NCBI GenBank assembly: GCA_963747965.1
Contig: CAVVGZ010000005.1
Coordinates: 1-64,000 of the forward strand
DNA from: CAVVGZ01 sp963747965
GTDB taxonomy: Bacteria; Chloroflexota; Anaerolineae; Anaerolineales; Anaerolineaceae
Direction: 5' to 3'
Length of the DNA: 64,000 nucleotides
Below the pieces are notes generated by a model. That model was not told the DNA's origin. It saw only the letters and a program-made list of their open reading frames with translations, and did no database searches. Shown piece after piece: positions 1 through 8,450 of the stretch (positions are counted from its first letter, which is position 1; the number at the start of each line of letters is the position of its first letter). The position numbers were made by a program, and so were the translations under genes.

Positions 1-210
1 TTCCTGTTCGATTTCTTCCGCCTGGGCTTGGGTATCCGTAGATGGATGGGTTGTACTGGTCATATTTGCAGGCAAGGTCTTGGTAGTTTCGGTGAATGAA
101 CCGGATTGATTACCCTCTTCCATTGTCGAGACCAACGGTGAGGGAACACAACCTGCCAACGTGAGGACTACCAGGAGAAGTAATGCTGAAAAGGCTAAAC
201 GCACGTTCAT
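1..210 (-). CDS. Lipoprotein, N-terminal part only (runs off the left edge)
   Basis: The minus-strand frame is open from an ATG at 210 to base 1 (70 codons). The first 20 residues form a lipoprotein signal peptide, with a hydrophobic run ending in a lipobox (LAGC, Cys near residue 20). A Ser/Thr-rich, low-complexity linker follows, as is typical of tethered extracellular lipoproteins. An AAAGGA ribosome-binding site lies just upstream. The functional domain is outside the window, so no function can be given. A second lipoprotein of similar design (GerMN type) occurs at 60508-61184. Confidence 0.7.
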   Translation of the reverse strand, partial: MNVRLAFSALLLLVVLTLAGCVPSPLVSTMEEGNQSGSFTETTKTLPANMTSTTHPSTDTQAQAEEIEQE

Positions 211-398
211 GCTATTTTCATCCTTTCGAACTCCGGTTAGGATATCCTACCATTCTTGCGGAGACAGGGATCGTTGGGGTGAACCCAAGTTAGCGTTTGG
301 CAGCCGTCAAATCCAGGACCAATAACTTAATACTGTTCACCCAAATGTCCAGGATTAATAAATGTGTGCTGTCCCACGACATGTGGACCGCAAATGGA

Positions 399-1059
399 TC
401 AAATCTGTTTTTGTTCATCTGTCATCAATTTGACGACACTGATCACAAAAACCCAGATGGGAAAGATTAAGGTTTCCCATAAACTAAGATTGATGACCAG
501 CAACAGTACAAGCGCAAGGACATAGGAAACCAGAGCCAGCCAGCGAGGCATTAAACCAGTGCGCAGCCAGATCGTTCCGAGCGAAATCATAAAAACACCC
601 GCCATTCGTAATGCATAAACATTGCTGATCCGGAACATTACCGCCCGCCCGAAGTAGATAATCTGATCCCGGGGTATCGCCGCCTGCGTCAAATTGTGCA
701 ACGGCGAGGATACCGCTGAAAATTGCCATCGAGACGAATATCATTGCCAGAAATAACAAGCCGCTGCCTAAGAACACAGTCGAGAAAAATTGGTCTTCAT
801 AGACGCCCAACCGGTCGCGCACAACACCTATAAACCACAGGAAAGCAATGCCGGCGAAGGGCATAAGTTCCAATGCGACGATAATCCTCCTGGTCCCTTG
901 TTCAACCCAATTGATATCCATGGCTAGATTATCAGGGATGGAAGTGCGTATCAAAACCAGGCTGGTTACAAATAGCACGCTGAACAGGATGTTAGATATC
1001 GAAGCAGCCCGTGGCATGGTCAAACGCCGCAATTCCTTCTCAGCATTCATGTTCATCAT
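399..1059 (-). CDS. Multi-pass membrane protein, unrecognised family, one frameshift
   Basis: Two overlapping minus-strand frames make one protein of about 220 residues. The N-terminal part (from 1059) carries hydrophobic helices near residues 20-40, 65-85 and 95-120. The C-terminal part (701 to 399) carries three more helices and ends in a charged tail. The frames differ by one base near 700-720, where hydrophobic helical sequence continues across the change. I do not recognise the family. About five or six membrane segments and no catalytic motif are visible. The start ATG at 1059 is followed by charged residues, consistent with a cytoplasmic N-terminus. Confidence 0.5.
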
Positions 1060-1325
1060 GATAAAGTCTCTCCTCGCTTTACCTTGCTTTGTTGCATGAA
1101 AACAATACGCAATTGTGTTTTACACCAATTACAAGACTCTCTGACCCAAACCCACCAACAATGATGATTTAATCCTACAAAACAGGCTACGAGTGGTTAT
1201 TATCATCCATGTCTCGCAGGAAATATCCGTTAAATGATGCCGAAAATAGGGAAAGCGATTCAGCGATGGCATTTTCGGTCTAAAACCTATCCAGGATGTC
1301 ATTGAGGCTGCCAAATTTAAAAGAG

Positions 1326-2537
1326 CTAAACCGCCACTGATGAGGCATTAAAAACAACCTGATCGTACAAAAAAAGCCGCTCAAATAAGTCCTTAACTTG
1401 CTTGCGGATTAGTCCCTCGTCGCCAGCAAGGGAGACGTGATGAATGATCTCTTCAATGGTTCGTTTTCCATCGATCGTTTCAACCAGGCGCAGCTCACCT
1501 GCATCAACAGGCAGGATTAAATCGGGATCGACATGCGCCTGGTTAATCAGAACAGCAGCTGCACCAGGGGGAAGAGGGTTCTGTATGCTAACCGTTTCGG
1601 GGAAGCGGATGGGTACATAATCAGACCAGAAATGCTCATCAAAACAAGGTTGATGAGTGCTGCCTGGCCGGTCTTGCCGGTATACAATTAAATTGTGGCG
1701 GAGCATGTTCCCTCGGAATAACTCGACTGCGGCGTACTGCTCCCTTGGCGGCAGCTTTGCCAATCGGGCGGCATGTGGCGTCCCGGCGAGACTGCCGCAT
1801 CGTGCCAGGTAGGGTGCCTGCCGAACCCAACGGCCAAATTTCAGCCCACAATCCTCTATGAAATCAAAGATCTGAGACACCGTGTAAGCTCGATCTTGAG
1901 GATTGAGCAGGGCGTCGGCAAGCCCTGCCGTGCTCCTGAAGTCCGGCGAGGTGCCTAACAGGCGTGCCAGAGGGTGATCTTGCGGCAGCGCCATGAGCGT
2001 ATTTCGCCAGATCCTGGATTTCACCTTGCCCGTAACCGATTCCCAGCCGCGAGCAGTATTCCTGCAGCATATAAATCCCTGCCCGTCCATAGACGGCATA
2101 GACCATCAAGTGCATGGCTCCATCGGGGTTCAAGGACATTCGTCAGGGCGCTGCAACCCCAAATCCGGGTCAGGGAGGTGGTGCAGTACTCCTGTGCAGA
2201 CGATCTTATCAAAGCGGCGATCTAACTCACCGACTCGTTCAACAGCGAGCTGGTAGAGTTCAAGATTTGTAAGGTGATATTTGCGTTTGAGCACTTCCGT
2301 TTGGCGAATGCTCGTGCCGCTGATATCAATGCCAACCACTTGATCTGCAGGCTGGCGCAGGGCGTGTTTGGCTGCCTGGGAGGTTCCGCAGCCGGCGATC
2401 AGAACGGTTAAACCTGTCCGATATGGCTTATGCGGCCAATGCAGGTGGAAATCCCAACGCCGCCTATCTTCATCCTGCCAGCGTTGGCGGTAACCATCCA
2501 GGTCTTCAACAGGCTTTGGATAGGGATATTGCGTCAT
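1326..2537 (-). CDS. Class I SAM-dependent methyltransferase, two frameshifts
   Basis: The N-terminal section (2537 to about 2140) has a Rossmann methyltransferase motif I (VLIAGCGTSQAAKHAL), then GIDIS (acidic end of strand 2) and CTGVLHHLPDPDLGL, the usual motif-IV region. The frame changes near 2140 and again near 2000. The continuation is coherent: NPDGAMHLMVYA, then a roughly 200-residue C-terminal region. Total length is about 400 residues. The C-terminal region ends in a PqqD-like or winged-helix-like stretch (GELRLVETIDGKRTIEEI), which may be an accessory domain; this is tentative. The substrate is unknown. The gene follows the sulfatase in the same direction but is separated from it by a hairpin. 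Confidence 0.65.
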
Positions 2538-2613
2538 AGAATGCCCGCAGCTTGTCAGTGATGCTGGTACGATCTTTTTCGGGTGTGTTCATAAAATACC
2601 CCGCTGAAACCAA

Positions 2614-2644
2614 TGGATCTGGTTTCGGCAAGAAACCAGATCCA
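2614..2644 (-). terminator. Hairpin downstream of the sulfatase gene
   Basis: There is a perfect 12-bp inverted repeat (TGGATCTGGTTT / AAACCAGATCCA) with a 7-base loop. It lies 17 bases past the sulfatase stop and ahead of the methyltransferase start. Only a weak T-run follows on the minus strand, so it may be a terminator or an mRNA-stabilising stem. Confidence 0.55.
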
Positions 2645-2660
2645 TGATCAGCAGATGAAT

Positions 2661-4203
2661 CTAGCCTATGCCAACAATGTTTTCATTCATCTTCGCCACA
2701 ATCTGGTCAACGGCGAAACTGGCCGGTTTCATGCGGGGAGGGAATTCCACGAAGGTATTCATGAATTGGGCAACCAATGACTGGGCTGCGTACAGCAGAT
2801 AAACATGGTCAATCATCCAGTCGAAGTAGGTATTCGAAGTGATATCAGCCCGTTCAAATGGGTCGGTGCGCAGATTGAAGAATTTCGGGACGCGCAGGGC
2901 AACCAATGGTTCTGCCCAAATTTGCAGGGTTCCAGCTATTCTTTGCTCGGCAAAAACCAGCTTCCAGTTATCATAGCGCAAGGCGGTTAGTTCACCGTCA
3001 TCCGAGAAGTAAATAAAGCCCGGCCGCGGCCCCTTTTCTTCTTCTCCCTTAAGATAGGGCAGGAAGTTATAGCCGTCAATATGCACTTTGAAGTTTTTAT
3101 CGCCAACCATGATGACCGGCCTTCAACTTTTCTGTAATATCCGGTTCGCCCGCTGCCGCCAGAAGGGTAGGCAGCCAGTCCTGGTGTGCAATAATTTCGT
3201 TGGAAACCATGCCAGCCTGAATCTTGCCTGGCCAACGGATCAATTCTGGCACACGGAAGGCGCCTTCCCAGTTGGAGTTCTTTTCATTGCGGAAGGGGGT
3301 CATGGCGGCATCCGGCCAGGAGTTCATGTGGGGCCCGTTGTCGGTGGAATACATCACGATGGTATCATCGGCGATTCCCATCTCGTCCAGTAAGTCCAGC
3401 ATCTGGCCGACGTGCTTGTCGTGCTCGACCATGGCGTCATGGTAGAAGGACTGCCAGCGCCCGGCTTGTCCGAGAATTTCTTTCGGCGGGTGGACGCGGA
3501 AGTGCATCCAGGTGGTATTAAGCCAGACGAAGAAAGGCTGGTCGTTATTATGAGCGCGCTTGATGAAGTCCTGGGCAGCAGCCACGAACTCTTTATCGCA
3601 GGTCTCCATACGCTTTTTTGTCAAGGGGCCGGTATCTTCTATCTTTTGCTTCCCGACTCGACCCCAGCGCGGTTGTTCCGTGGGGTCATCCTCATCCATC
3701 GCCCAGGAGTGCATGACACCGCGCGGTTTAAAGCGGGCATGGAATTCGGGAAAGTCTTCTTCTGGTGGATAGTCTACGTTTTCCGGTTCTTCTTCGGCAT
3801 TGAGGTGATAAAGATTGCCAAAGAATTCATCGAATCCGTGGACAGTCGGCATGTACTTGTTCATGTCACCCAAGTGATTCTTGCCAAACTGGCCCGTTGT
3901 ATAACCCAACGGCTTGAGCAGCTCGGGAATGGTAACATCTTCGCCTTGCAATCCAATATCGACACCAGGCATCCCAACCTTGGTCAACCCGGTGCGGTAG
4001 GGGCTTTGACCGGTGATGAAGGCGGCGCGCCCTGCGGTACAGCTCTGCTGGCCATACGAATCGGTAAAGCGGATGCCTTCGTTGGCGATACGGTCGATGT
4101 TGGGGGTATGGTAGCCCATCAATCCATCGCTGTAGCAGCTCAGGTTGGTGATGCCAATATCATCACCCCAGATAACGAGTATATTTGGTTTTCCGTTTGG
4201 CAT
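2661..4203 (-). CDS. Arylsulfatase family hydrolase (Cys-type), one frameshift
   Basis: This is an alkaline-phosphatase-superfamily sulfatase of about 515 residues. The metal-binding start (PNILVIWGDD) is present. The formylglycine site reads SCTAGR with Cys55 as the residue to be oxidised and Arg59 following, the C-x-A/P-x-R signature. GKNHLGD and TDNGPH are the usual substrate and metal motifs. The frame slips near 3100 and the second frame carries the family's C-terminal part. No signal peptide is visible, so it is probably cytoplasmic. A clear AAGGAG precedes the ATG at 4203. The maturase gene lies directly upstream, which explains how the Cys becomes formylglycine without oxygen. The substrate is unknown; host or algal glycan sulfate esters would be a guess. 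Confidence 0.9.
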
Positions 4204-5612
4204 TTATTTCTCCTTATGATAGTTAAATCAATATGATTTTCTTTGACCGCACGAACCGATGGCCGCGGGCGACCAGAGATTTTTTTCTGCCCACTCCGGC
4301 TGCGGCTGGCTGGTTTCCATCCATGGCACATTCGATAGGCTAAGCCACTCCCGCAGGGGCAGGGATTTTCCGGATTGGCATTTTGATAAGCCCGGGATAA
4401 TTCCTCCTTTCTATTGGCCAGAATTTGCATCACATCAGATGCTGGCCGGCCGTTATGCATTAAAATCGCCATAATCTTCATCGGTTCCCCCACCCGTTGA
4501 AAGAAAGCTTTGTATCCGGCGCACAGATAATTCAAACCCGGTTCCCCATCCGGAGTTTTTAGAAAGCGGTTCTTCGGACACTCACCGTTACAGGCAAACA
4601 GCACCGGACATTCCAGGCAGTATTTTGGCAGAGTAGTGCGCTTATCCTGTCCGAATTGGTACTGCCGTTGAGAGCCGACCAGTTCAATCATGTGTTCCTC
4701 CTTGATATTGCCAAGCAGGAAATCCGGCTCGACAAAATGGTCGCAGGAATAAAGGTCGCCGTTGTGTTCCAGTGCCAGGCCGTATCCGCAGGTCTTTTCG
4801 AAGACGCACATCCCAGAACTAGCCAGCCGCATCCAGTTTCGCAGGGTGGCTTCGAAGGTCTGGACGAAGATTTTACCGACATCGTTATGCACCCACTCAT
4901 CGAATACCTGGATCAGGAAACGGCCAAATTGTTCGGGCTGCACCGACCGCGGTGAGACCACATCTCCTGCCTGGATCAGGTTAAATCCATCCGGGTTCAT
5001 ACGCTCGATAACCGGGATGAATTGGATCCATTCAGTTCCAGCCTCATCCCGCAGGAACCGGTAAACTTCCAGGGGATGATCGGCATTGATCCGGTTAATG
5101 GCGGTCAGGATGTTGTACTCAACGCCATACTTCTGTAACAGCCTCAGGCCACGCATCACCCTATCGAAGGTCGGTCTGCCGCCTTTATCGACCCGGTGGT
5201 AATCGTGCAGGTGACGCGGTCCATCCATGCTGATGCCAATCAGGAAGTTGTTTTCCTTGAAGAACTGGCACCATTCATCATTCAGCAAGGTACCGTTGGT
5301 CTGCAACGTATTCTCGAATTTCATCCCCGGTTTGCGGTATTTCTCCTGGAATTCGATTGCCTTGCGGAAGAAATCCACCCCCATCAGAGTCGGCTCTCCA
5401 CCCTGCCAGGAGACCGTAACCTCAGAACTTCGATGTGTCTCGATCAACTGCCTGATATATGATTCCAGTGTCTCTTCAGACATGCGGAATTTGCTATTCG
5501 GGTAAAGCAGCTCTTTATCCAAAAAGAAACAATACGAGCAGGCCAGGTTACAGGTGGCGCCGCTGGGCTTGGCAAGGATATGGATGCGGGGGGGAATTCT
5601 GGTTGGGGTCAT
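4140..5612 (-). CDS. Anaerobic sulfatase-maturating enzyme (radical SAM/SPASM) with SEC-C tail
   Basis: This radical-SAM enzyme would oxidise the sulfatase Cys to formylglycine. The cluster-binding CNLACSYC motif gives C21, C25 and C28. Downstream are WQGGEPTL (SAM-binding GGEP), the SPASM cysteines (CGYGLALEHNGDLYSCDHF, CLECPVLFACNGECPKNRF) and LCAGYK, all typical of anSME. After the SPASM domain the protein carries a SEC-C zinc motif (CPCGSGLAYRMCHG). The open frame runs 64 bases into the sulfatase gene. A one-base slip in the A7 run just after the SEC-C motif would instead end it near 4223, right before the sulfatase ribosome-binding site, so the true C-terminus is uncertain. It forms an operon with the sulfatase. 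Confidence 0.9.
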   Translation of the reverse strand: MTPTRIPPRIHILAKPSGATCNLACSYCFFLDKELLYPNSKFRMSEETLESYIRQLIETHRSSEVTVSWQGGEPTLMGVDFFRKAIEFQEKYRKPGMKFENTLQTNGTLLNDEWCQFFKENNFLIGISMDGPRHLHDYHRVDKGGRPTFDRVMRGLRLLQKYGVEYNILTAINRINADHPLEVYRFLRDEAGTEWIQFIPVIERMNPDGFNLIQAGDVVSPRSVQPEQFGRFLIQVFDEWVHNDVGKIFVQTFEATLRNWMRLASSGMCVFEKTCGYGLALEHNGDLYSCDHFVEPDFLLGNIKEEHMIELVGSQRQYQFGQDKRTTLPKYCLECPVLFACNGECPKNRFLKTPDGEPGLNYLCAGYKAFFQRVGEPMKIMAILMHNGRPASDVMQILANRKEELSRAYQNANPENPCPCGSGLAYRMCHGWKPASRSRSGQKKISGRPRPSVRAVKENHIDLTIIRRNKCQTENQIYSLSGVMILASPT

Positions 5613-6092
5613 CGATTTCCTGCGGGTTCACCTTGAACAATGGATTATGAATTTTTTTCCAGATATTGGAATGCCAAAGAACTTATTAGAAAAATAAGAA
5701 TAAGATGATCGTTGCCCACCTGCCGATAAAGAAGGATTTGCACAGCAACCTTCAGCATACACAAATACGGCGAATCAGATATTGCCATATTGATTTTATA
5801 ATTAATGATTAATAACAACTTGCTGCGTAAAATGAGGAGCGTTGCCGGGAAGGGTATTATGCCCGATCCCATGTCATTCCGGGATTGTTCCGAGCAACTA
5901 TTACAATAATTTTACAAATTGTCTGTATGAATGTCTTTTTTTTCATGCGGGTTTCGAGTGAAGGGGTTTCCACCTAGTAAACAGTTAATGAATAAATTAT
6001 ATCAAATCTACAGGAATAAATGTCTTGAATTGGACGGGATAAAGGACTAACAATTGGAGATAAAGTATCAAGCAAATTTCCAATCCTTGAGA
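5613..6092. other. AT-rich intergenic region, no supported gene
   Basis: Short open frames here (for example 5645-5872 and 5974-6171, minus) have no recognisable motif, no good ribosome-binding site and a composition like random AT-rich sequence. The right-hand part continues in the direction of the P-loop remnant at 6093-6323 and may be its decayed 3' portion. The maturase promoter should lie just upstream of 5612, but I cannot place it. Confidence 0.4.
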
Positions 6093-6323
6093 TTATGTAT
6101 AGTTGCGAATTATCCGTCCCAGGGCAGACAGCAGGAATAATGGGTCTTTCCTTGATATAAACCAGGACCAAAGCATTGGTAAGACATCGATTTCCTTAAA
6201 TTTTCCAATGTGAAATCGTTCTATGCGTTCATCCAAAGAAATACCCTTGAGATAATTAATCAGCTCGCTTTTTCCAGCTGCAGGTCTGGCGATCAGCAGG
6301 ATGATGTTGAATGTGGCTTTATC
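6093..6323 (-). pseudogene. Remnant of a P-loop NTPase/kinase-like gene
   Basis: A 76-codon minus-strand frame without a start codon reads as the N-terminal part of a nucleotide-binding protein. It has a hydrophobic strand, then a P-loop (ARPAAGKSE), then a helix and a charged stretch (DERIERFHIGKFKEID), and stops soon after. A stop codon lies four codons before the hydrophobic strand, so both ends are broken. The layout resembles small P-loop kinases. Only this fragment is convincing. Confidence 0.4.
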
Positions 6324-6497
6324 CTATATTTTGTTTTTACTCTCCCTCTTTGATTCCGGTAAGTCATTCCGCCTAATAATCAGTTATGATCCATTGCGTT
6401 CAGGCTGCATATCCATTGAATTAATTGAGGGTGTACAACCTTTATCCTTGCATCCACAAAGGGATTGTATTATGTTTAAATAAAAGTGGAGGGAATT

Positions 6498-7058
6498 ATG
6501 ACAGAAACCCCAACGTATTCTGTAATAAAGAAACAGCATGATATTGAACTCCGACAATATGCAAGCTACATACAGGCGGAGGTAAGCGTGGATGAAATCG
6601 ACCACAAAAGAGCTGTTGAAAAAGGGTTTAATATTTTGGCAGGCTATATTTTTGGAAATAATATTTCCAAACAAAAGGTTGAAATGACCGCACCTGTAAA
6701 GGTGGCGCAATCCGAAAAGATAGACATGACCACACCTGTTAAAGTAAGCGGCAAAGATACCTATCTGGTGGCATTCATTATGCCGGCGGCATATACCCTG
6801 GAAACCCTGCCGATTCCAAAAGACAATACGATACACTTCAATACCATCCCGGCCCATCAAATGGCATCCATCCGGTTTTCCGGTTATTTTAACCCGAATC
6901 AAATCCAAAAAAACACGGAGCGCCTCGAGCAATGGATTATGGATGAGGGGCTGGAAACAGAAGGGGATTTTATAATCGCTGGATACAATCCCCCCTGGAT
7001 ACCGGGTTTTCTGGCTCGCAATGAGGTCATGATCAAGATTAAAGGATCGGTTGAATAG
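6498..7058 (+). CDS. SOUL family heme-binding-like protein
   Basis: The protein has 186 residues and the SOUL/HEBP fold signatures: TYSVIKKQHDIELRQY near the start, the repeated MTAPVKV and MTTPVKV motifs (residues about 60-83), and a C-terminal GYNPPWIPGFLARNEVMI. Bacterial SOUL proteins bind haem or related hydrophobic ligands, and their physiological role is mostly unknown. The ATG at 6498 is preferred to the GTG at 6486 because GGAGGG sits at the right distance before it. It has no signal peptide and stands alone, with no operon partner. Confidence 0.88.
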   Translation: MTETPTYSVIKKQHDIELRQYASYIQAEVSVDEIDHKRAVEKGFNILAGYIFGNNISKQKVEMTAPVKVAQSEKIDMTTPVKVSGKDTYLVAFIMPAAYTLETLPIPKDNTIHFNTIPAHQMASIRFSGYFNPNQIQKNTERLEQWIMDEGLETEGDFIIAGYNPPWIPGFLARNEVMIKIKGSVE

Positions 7059-7535
7059 ATGTGAATTGCCCAATCGAATGCTGCGCAGTATTGCTGCACC
7101 TTCCTTTAAGTTGCTTCTGGACATAGTTCTGTGAATCTGAAAAATTGCCAGTGAGTATCTGGTTTCAATAAGGTAATAATACTTATTCAGACTTATTGCA
7201 ATTTTGATGCCTTCAATTTTTCGTGATTTTTAGCAGAGGATGAAATTGGATGACACTTCTTGGATTATTGCCACATGTCACAACTTTCTTTGGTAATCAT
7301 TGACACATGCCTTATAAATGCCGTAAGTATCCAGGGCTATGCCGTTTTTCTAAAACGATAACGATCCACAATTTATTCCCGATAAAATACCACAAACAGT
7401 TGAATGAAAAATTATTAAGAAGGTGATTTACTGGAGGATACTGTTTTTCCGCATATAAGGCTTGTGTTCAATTTTGGGTTGACCATGGTATTTTGTCTTG
7501 CAATTTAGGGTGTATTGTGACACAATTCACCCCAT
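7059..7535. other. Intergenic region upstream of the glycyl-radical operon
   Basis: This is 477 bases without a credible gene. It is AT-rich and contains two TGTCACA/TGACAC-like words (7257-7295) and, next to the activase start, the palindrome listed separately. It is the likely promoter and operator region for the hypE-hypD operon. I see no clear -35/-10 pair. Confidence 0.4.
7514..7526. promoter_or_regulatory. Palindrome next to the activase start codon
   Basis: ATTGTG-A-CACAAT is a perfect 6+1+6 palindrome ending nine bases before the ATG of the activase gene. There is no purine-rich ribosome-binding site in this gap. A bound repressor here would block transcription or translation initiation. 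It resembles CRP/FNR-type half sites in part. No regulator gene is adjacent. Confidence 0.35.
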
Positions 7536-8447
7536 ATGAATGATCCCAACGGACTGATTTTTGATATCCACCGTTACGCTGTACACGATGGGCCTGGAAT
7601 ACGAACCACCATCTTCTTAAAAGGCTGCCCGATGAGCTGCTGGTGGTGCCACAATCCCGAAAGCCAGGGCGGCGATCTTGCCGTTATCTTCCGGGAGATG
7701 CGCTGTGCACACTGCGGAGAATGCCTGGCTGTCTGCCCGAACGGGGCGATCTCATGGGGGAGCGGGATACCTGTTACCAATCTGGCGATCTGTACCCGCT
7801 GCGGAACCTGTGCAGATGCCTGTGCAACCCAGGCGCGTGAATTAATCGGATATACACGGACAATCTCCGAAGTAATGAGAATAATCTGTCGAGACATCCC
7901 TTTTTTTGAGGAATCTGGCGGCGGTGTCACCCTCTCCGGCGGCGAGCCTCTCTACCAGCCTGCTTTTACCAGGGCGCTGCTGCGTGCCTGTAAATATGAA
8001 GAGATTCACACCGTTTTGGATACAAGCGGTTATTCCCCCTGGGAAATCCTGGATGAACTTCGCACCGATGTTGATCTTTTCCTCTATGATCTAAAAATAA
8101 TGGACGATTATCTGCACCGCCAGTACACCGGGGTTTCCAACCAGCTCATATTAGAAAATCTCAAGCGCCTGGCAGAAAATGGACACAAGGTCATTCTACG
8201 GGTGCCTCTCATCAACGGTATCACCGATAGTGAGGAAAATATTTATGCCATTGTGAAAATGGCACAATCCTTACCGAATATTCAGCGCATTGACCTGCTG
8301 CCATATCATGATGCTGCCCGCCTGAAATACCACCGCTTAGGCCTGGAGTATCAACTGCCGCCATGCTCCACCCCGAATGAGGATAGAATCGCCAGCCTGC
8401 TGCAAATTTTACAAAGTTTTCAAATAGAAACCAGAATTGGAGGGTAA
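7536..8447 (+). CDS. hypE: Glycyl radical enzyme activase (HypE-like)
   Basis: This radical-SAM activase of 303 residues installs the glycyl radical on the enzyme encoded next. The signature near the start is IHRYAVHDGPGIRTTIFLKG, followed by CPMSCWWC (C31, C35, C38) for the SAM-binding 4Fe-4S cluster. Two ferredoxin-type clusters are inserted after it (CAHCGECLAVCP and CTRCGTCADAC), which marks the activases of the larger glycyl-radical dehydratases and decarboxylases. GGVTLSGGEPLYQ is the SAM-contacting GGEP motif. The gene ends three bases before hypD, and the hypD ribosome-binding site (GGAGGG) lies in its last codons, so the two are cotranscribed. The HypE name is inherited from the partner. 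Confidence 0.9.
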   Translation: MNDPNGLIFDIHRYAVHDGPGIRTTIFLKGCPMSCWWCHNPESQGGDLAVIFREMRCAHCGECLAVCPNGAISWGSGIPVTNLAICTRCGTCADACATQARELIGYTRTISEVMRIICRDIPFFEESGGGVTLSGGEPLYQPAFTRALLRACKYEEIHTVLDTSGYSPWEILDELRTDVDLFLYDLKIMDDYLHRQYTGVSNQLILENLKRLAENGHKVILRVPLINGITDSEENIYAIVKMAQSLPNIQRIDLLPYHDAARLKYHRLGLEYQLPPCSTPNEDRIASLLQILQSFQIETRIGG

Positions 8448-8450
8448 CCC

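Noticed and set aside
3412..4236. Open plus-strand frame of 274 codons opposite the sulfatase
   Set aside because: It mirrors a strongly conserved sulfatase on the other strand and has no motif or ribosome-binding site.
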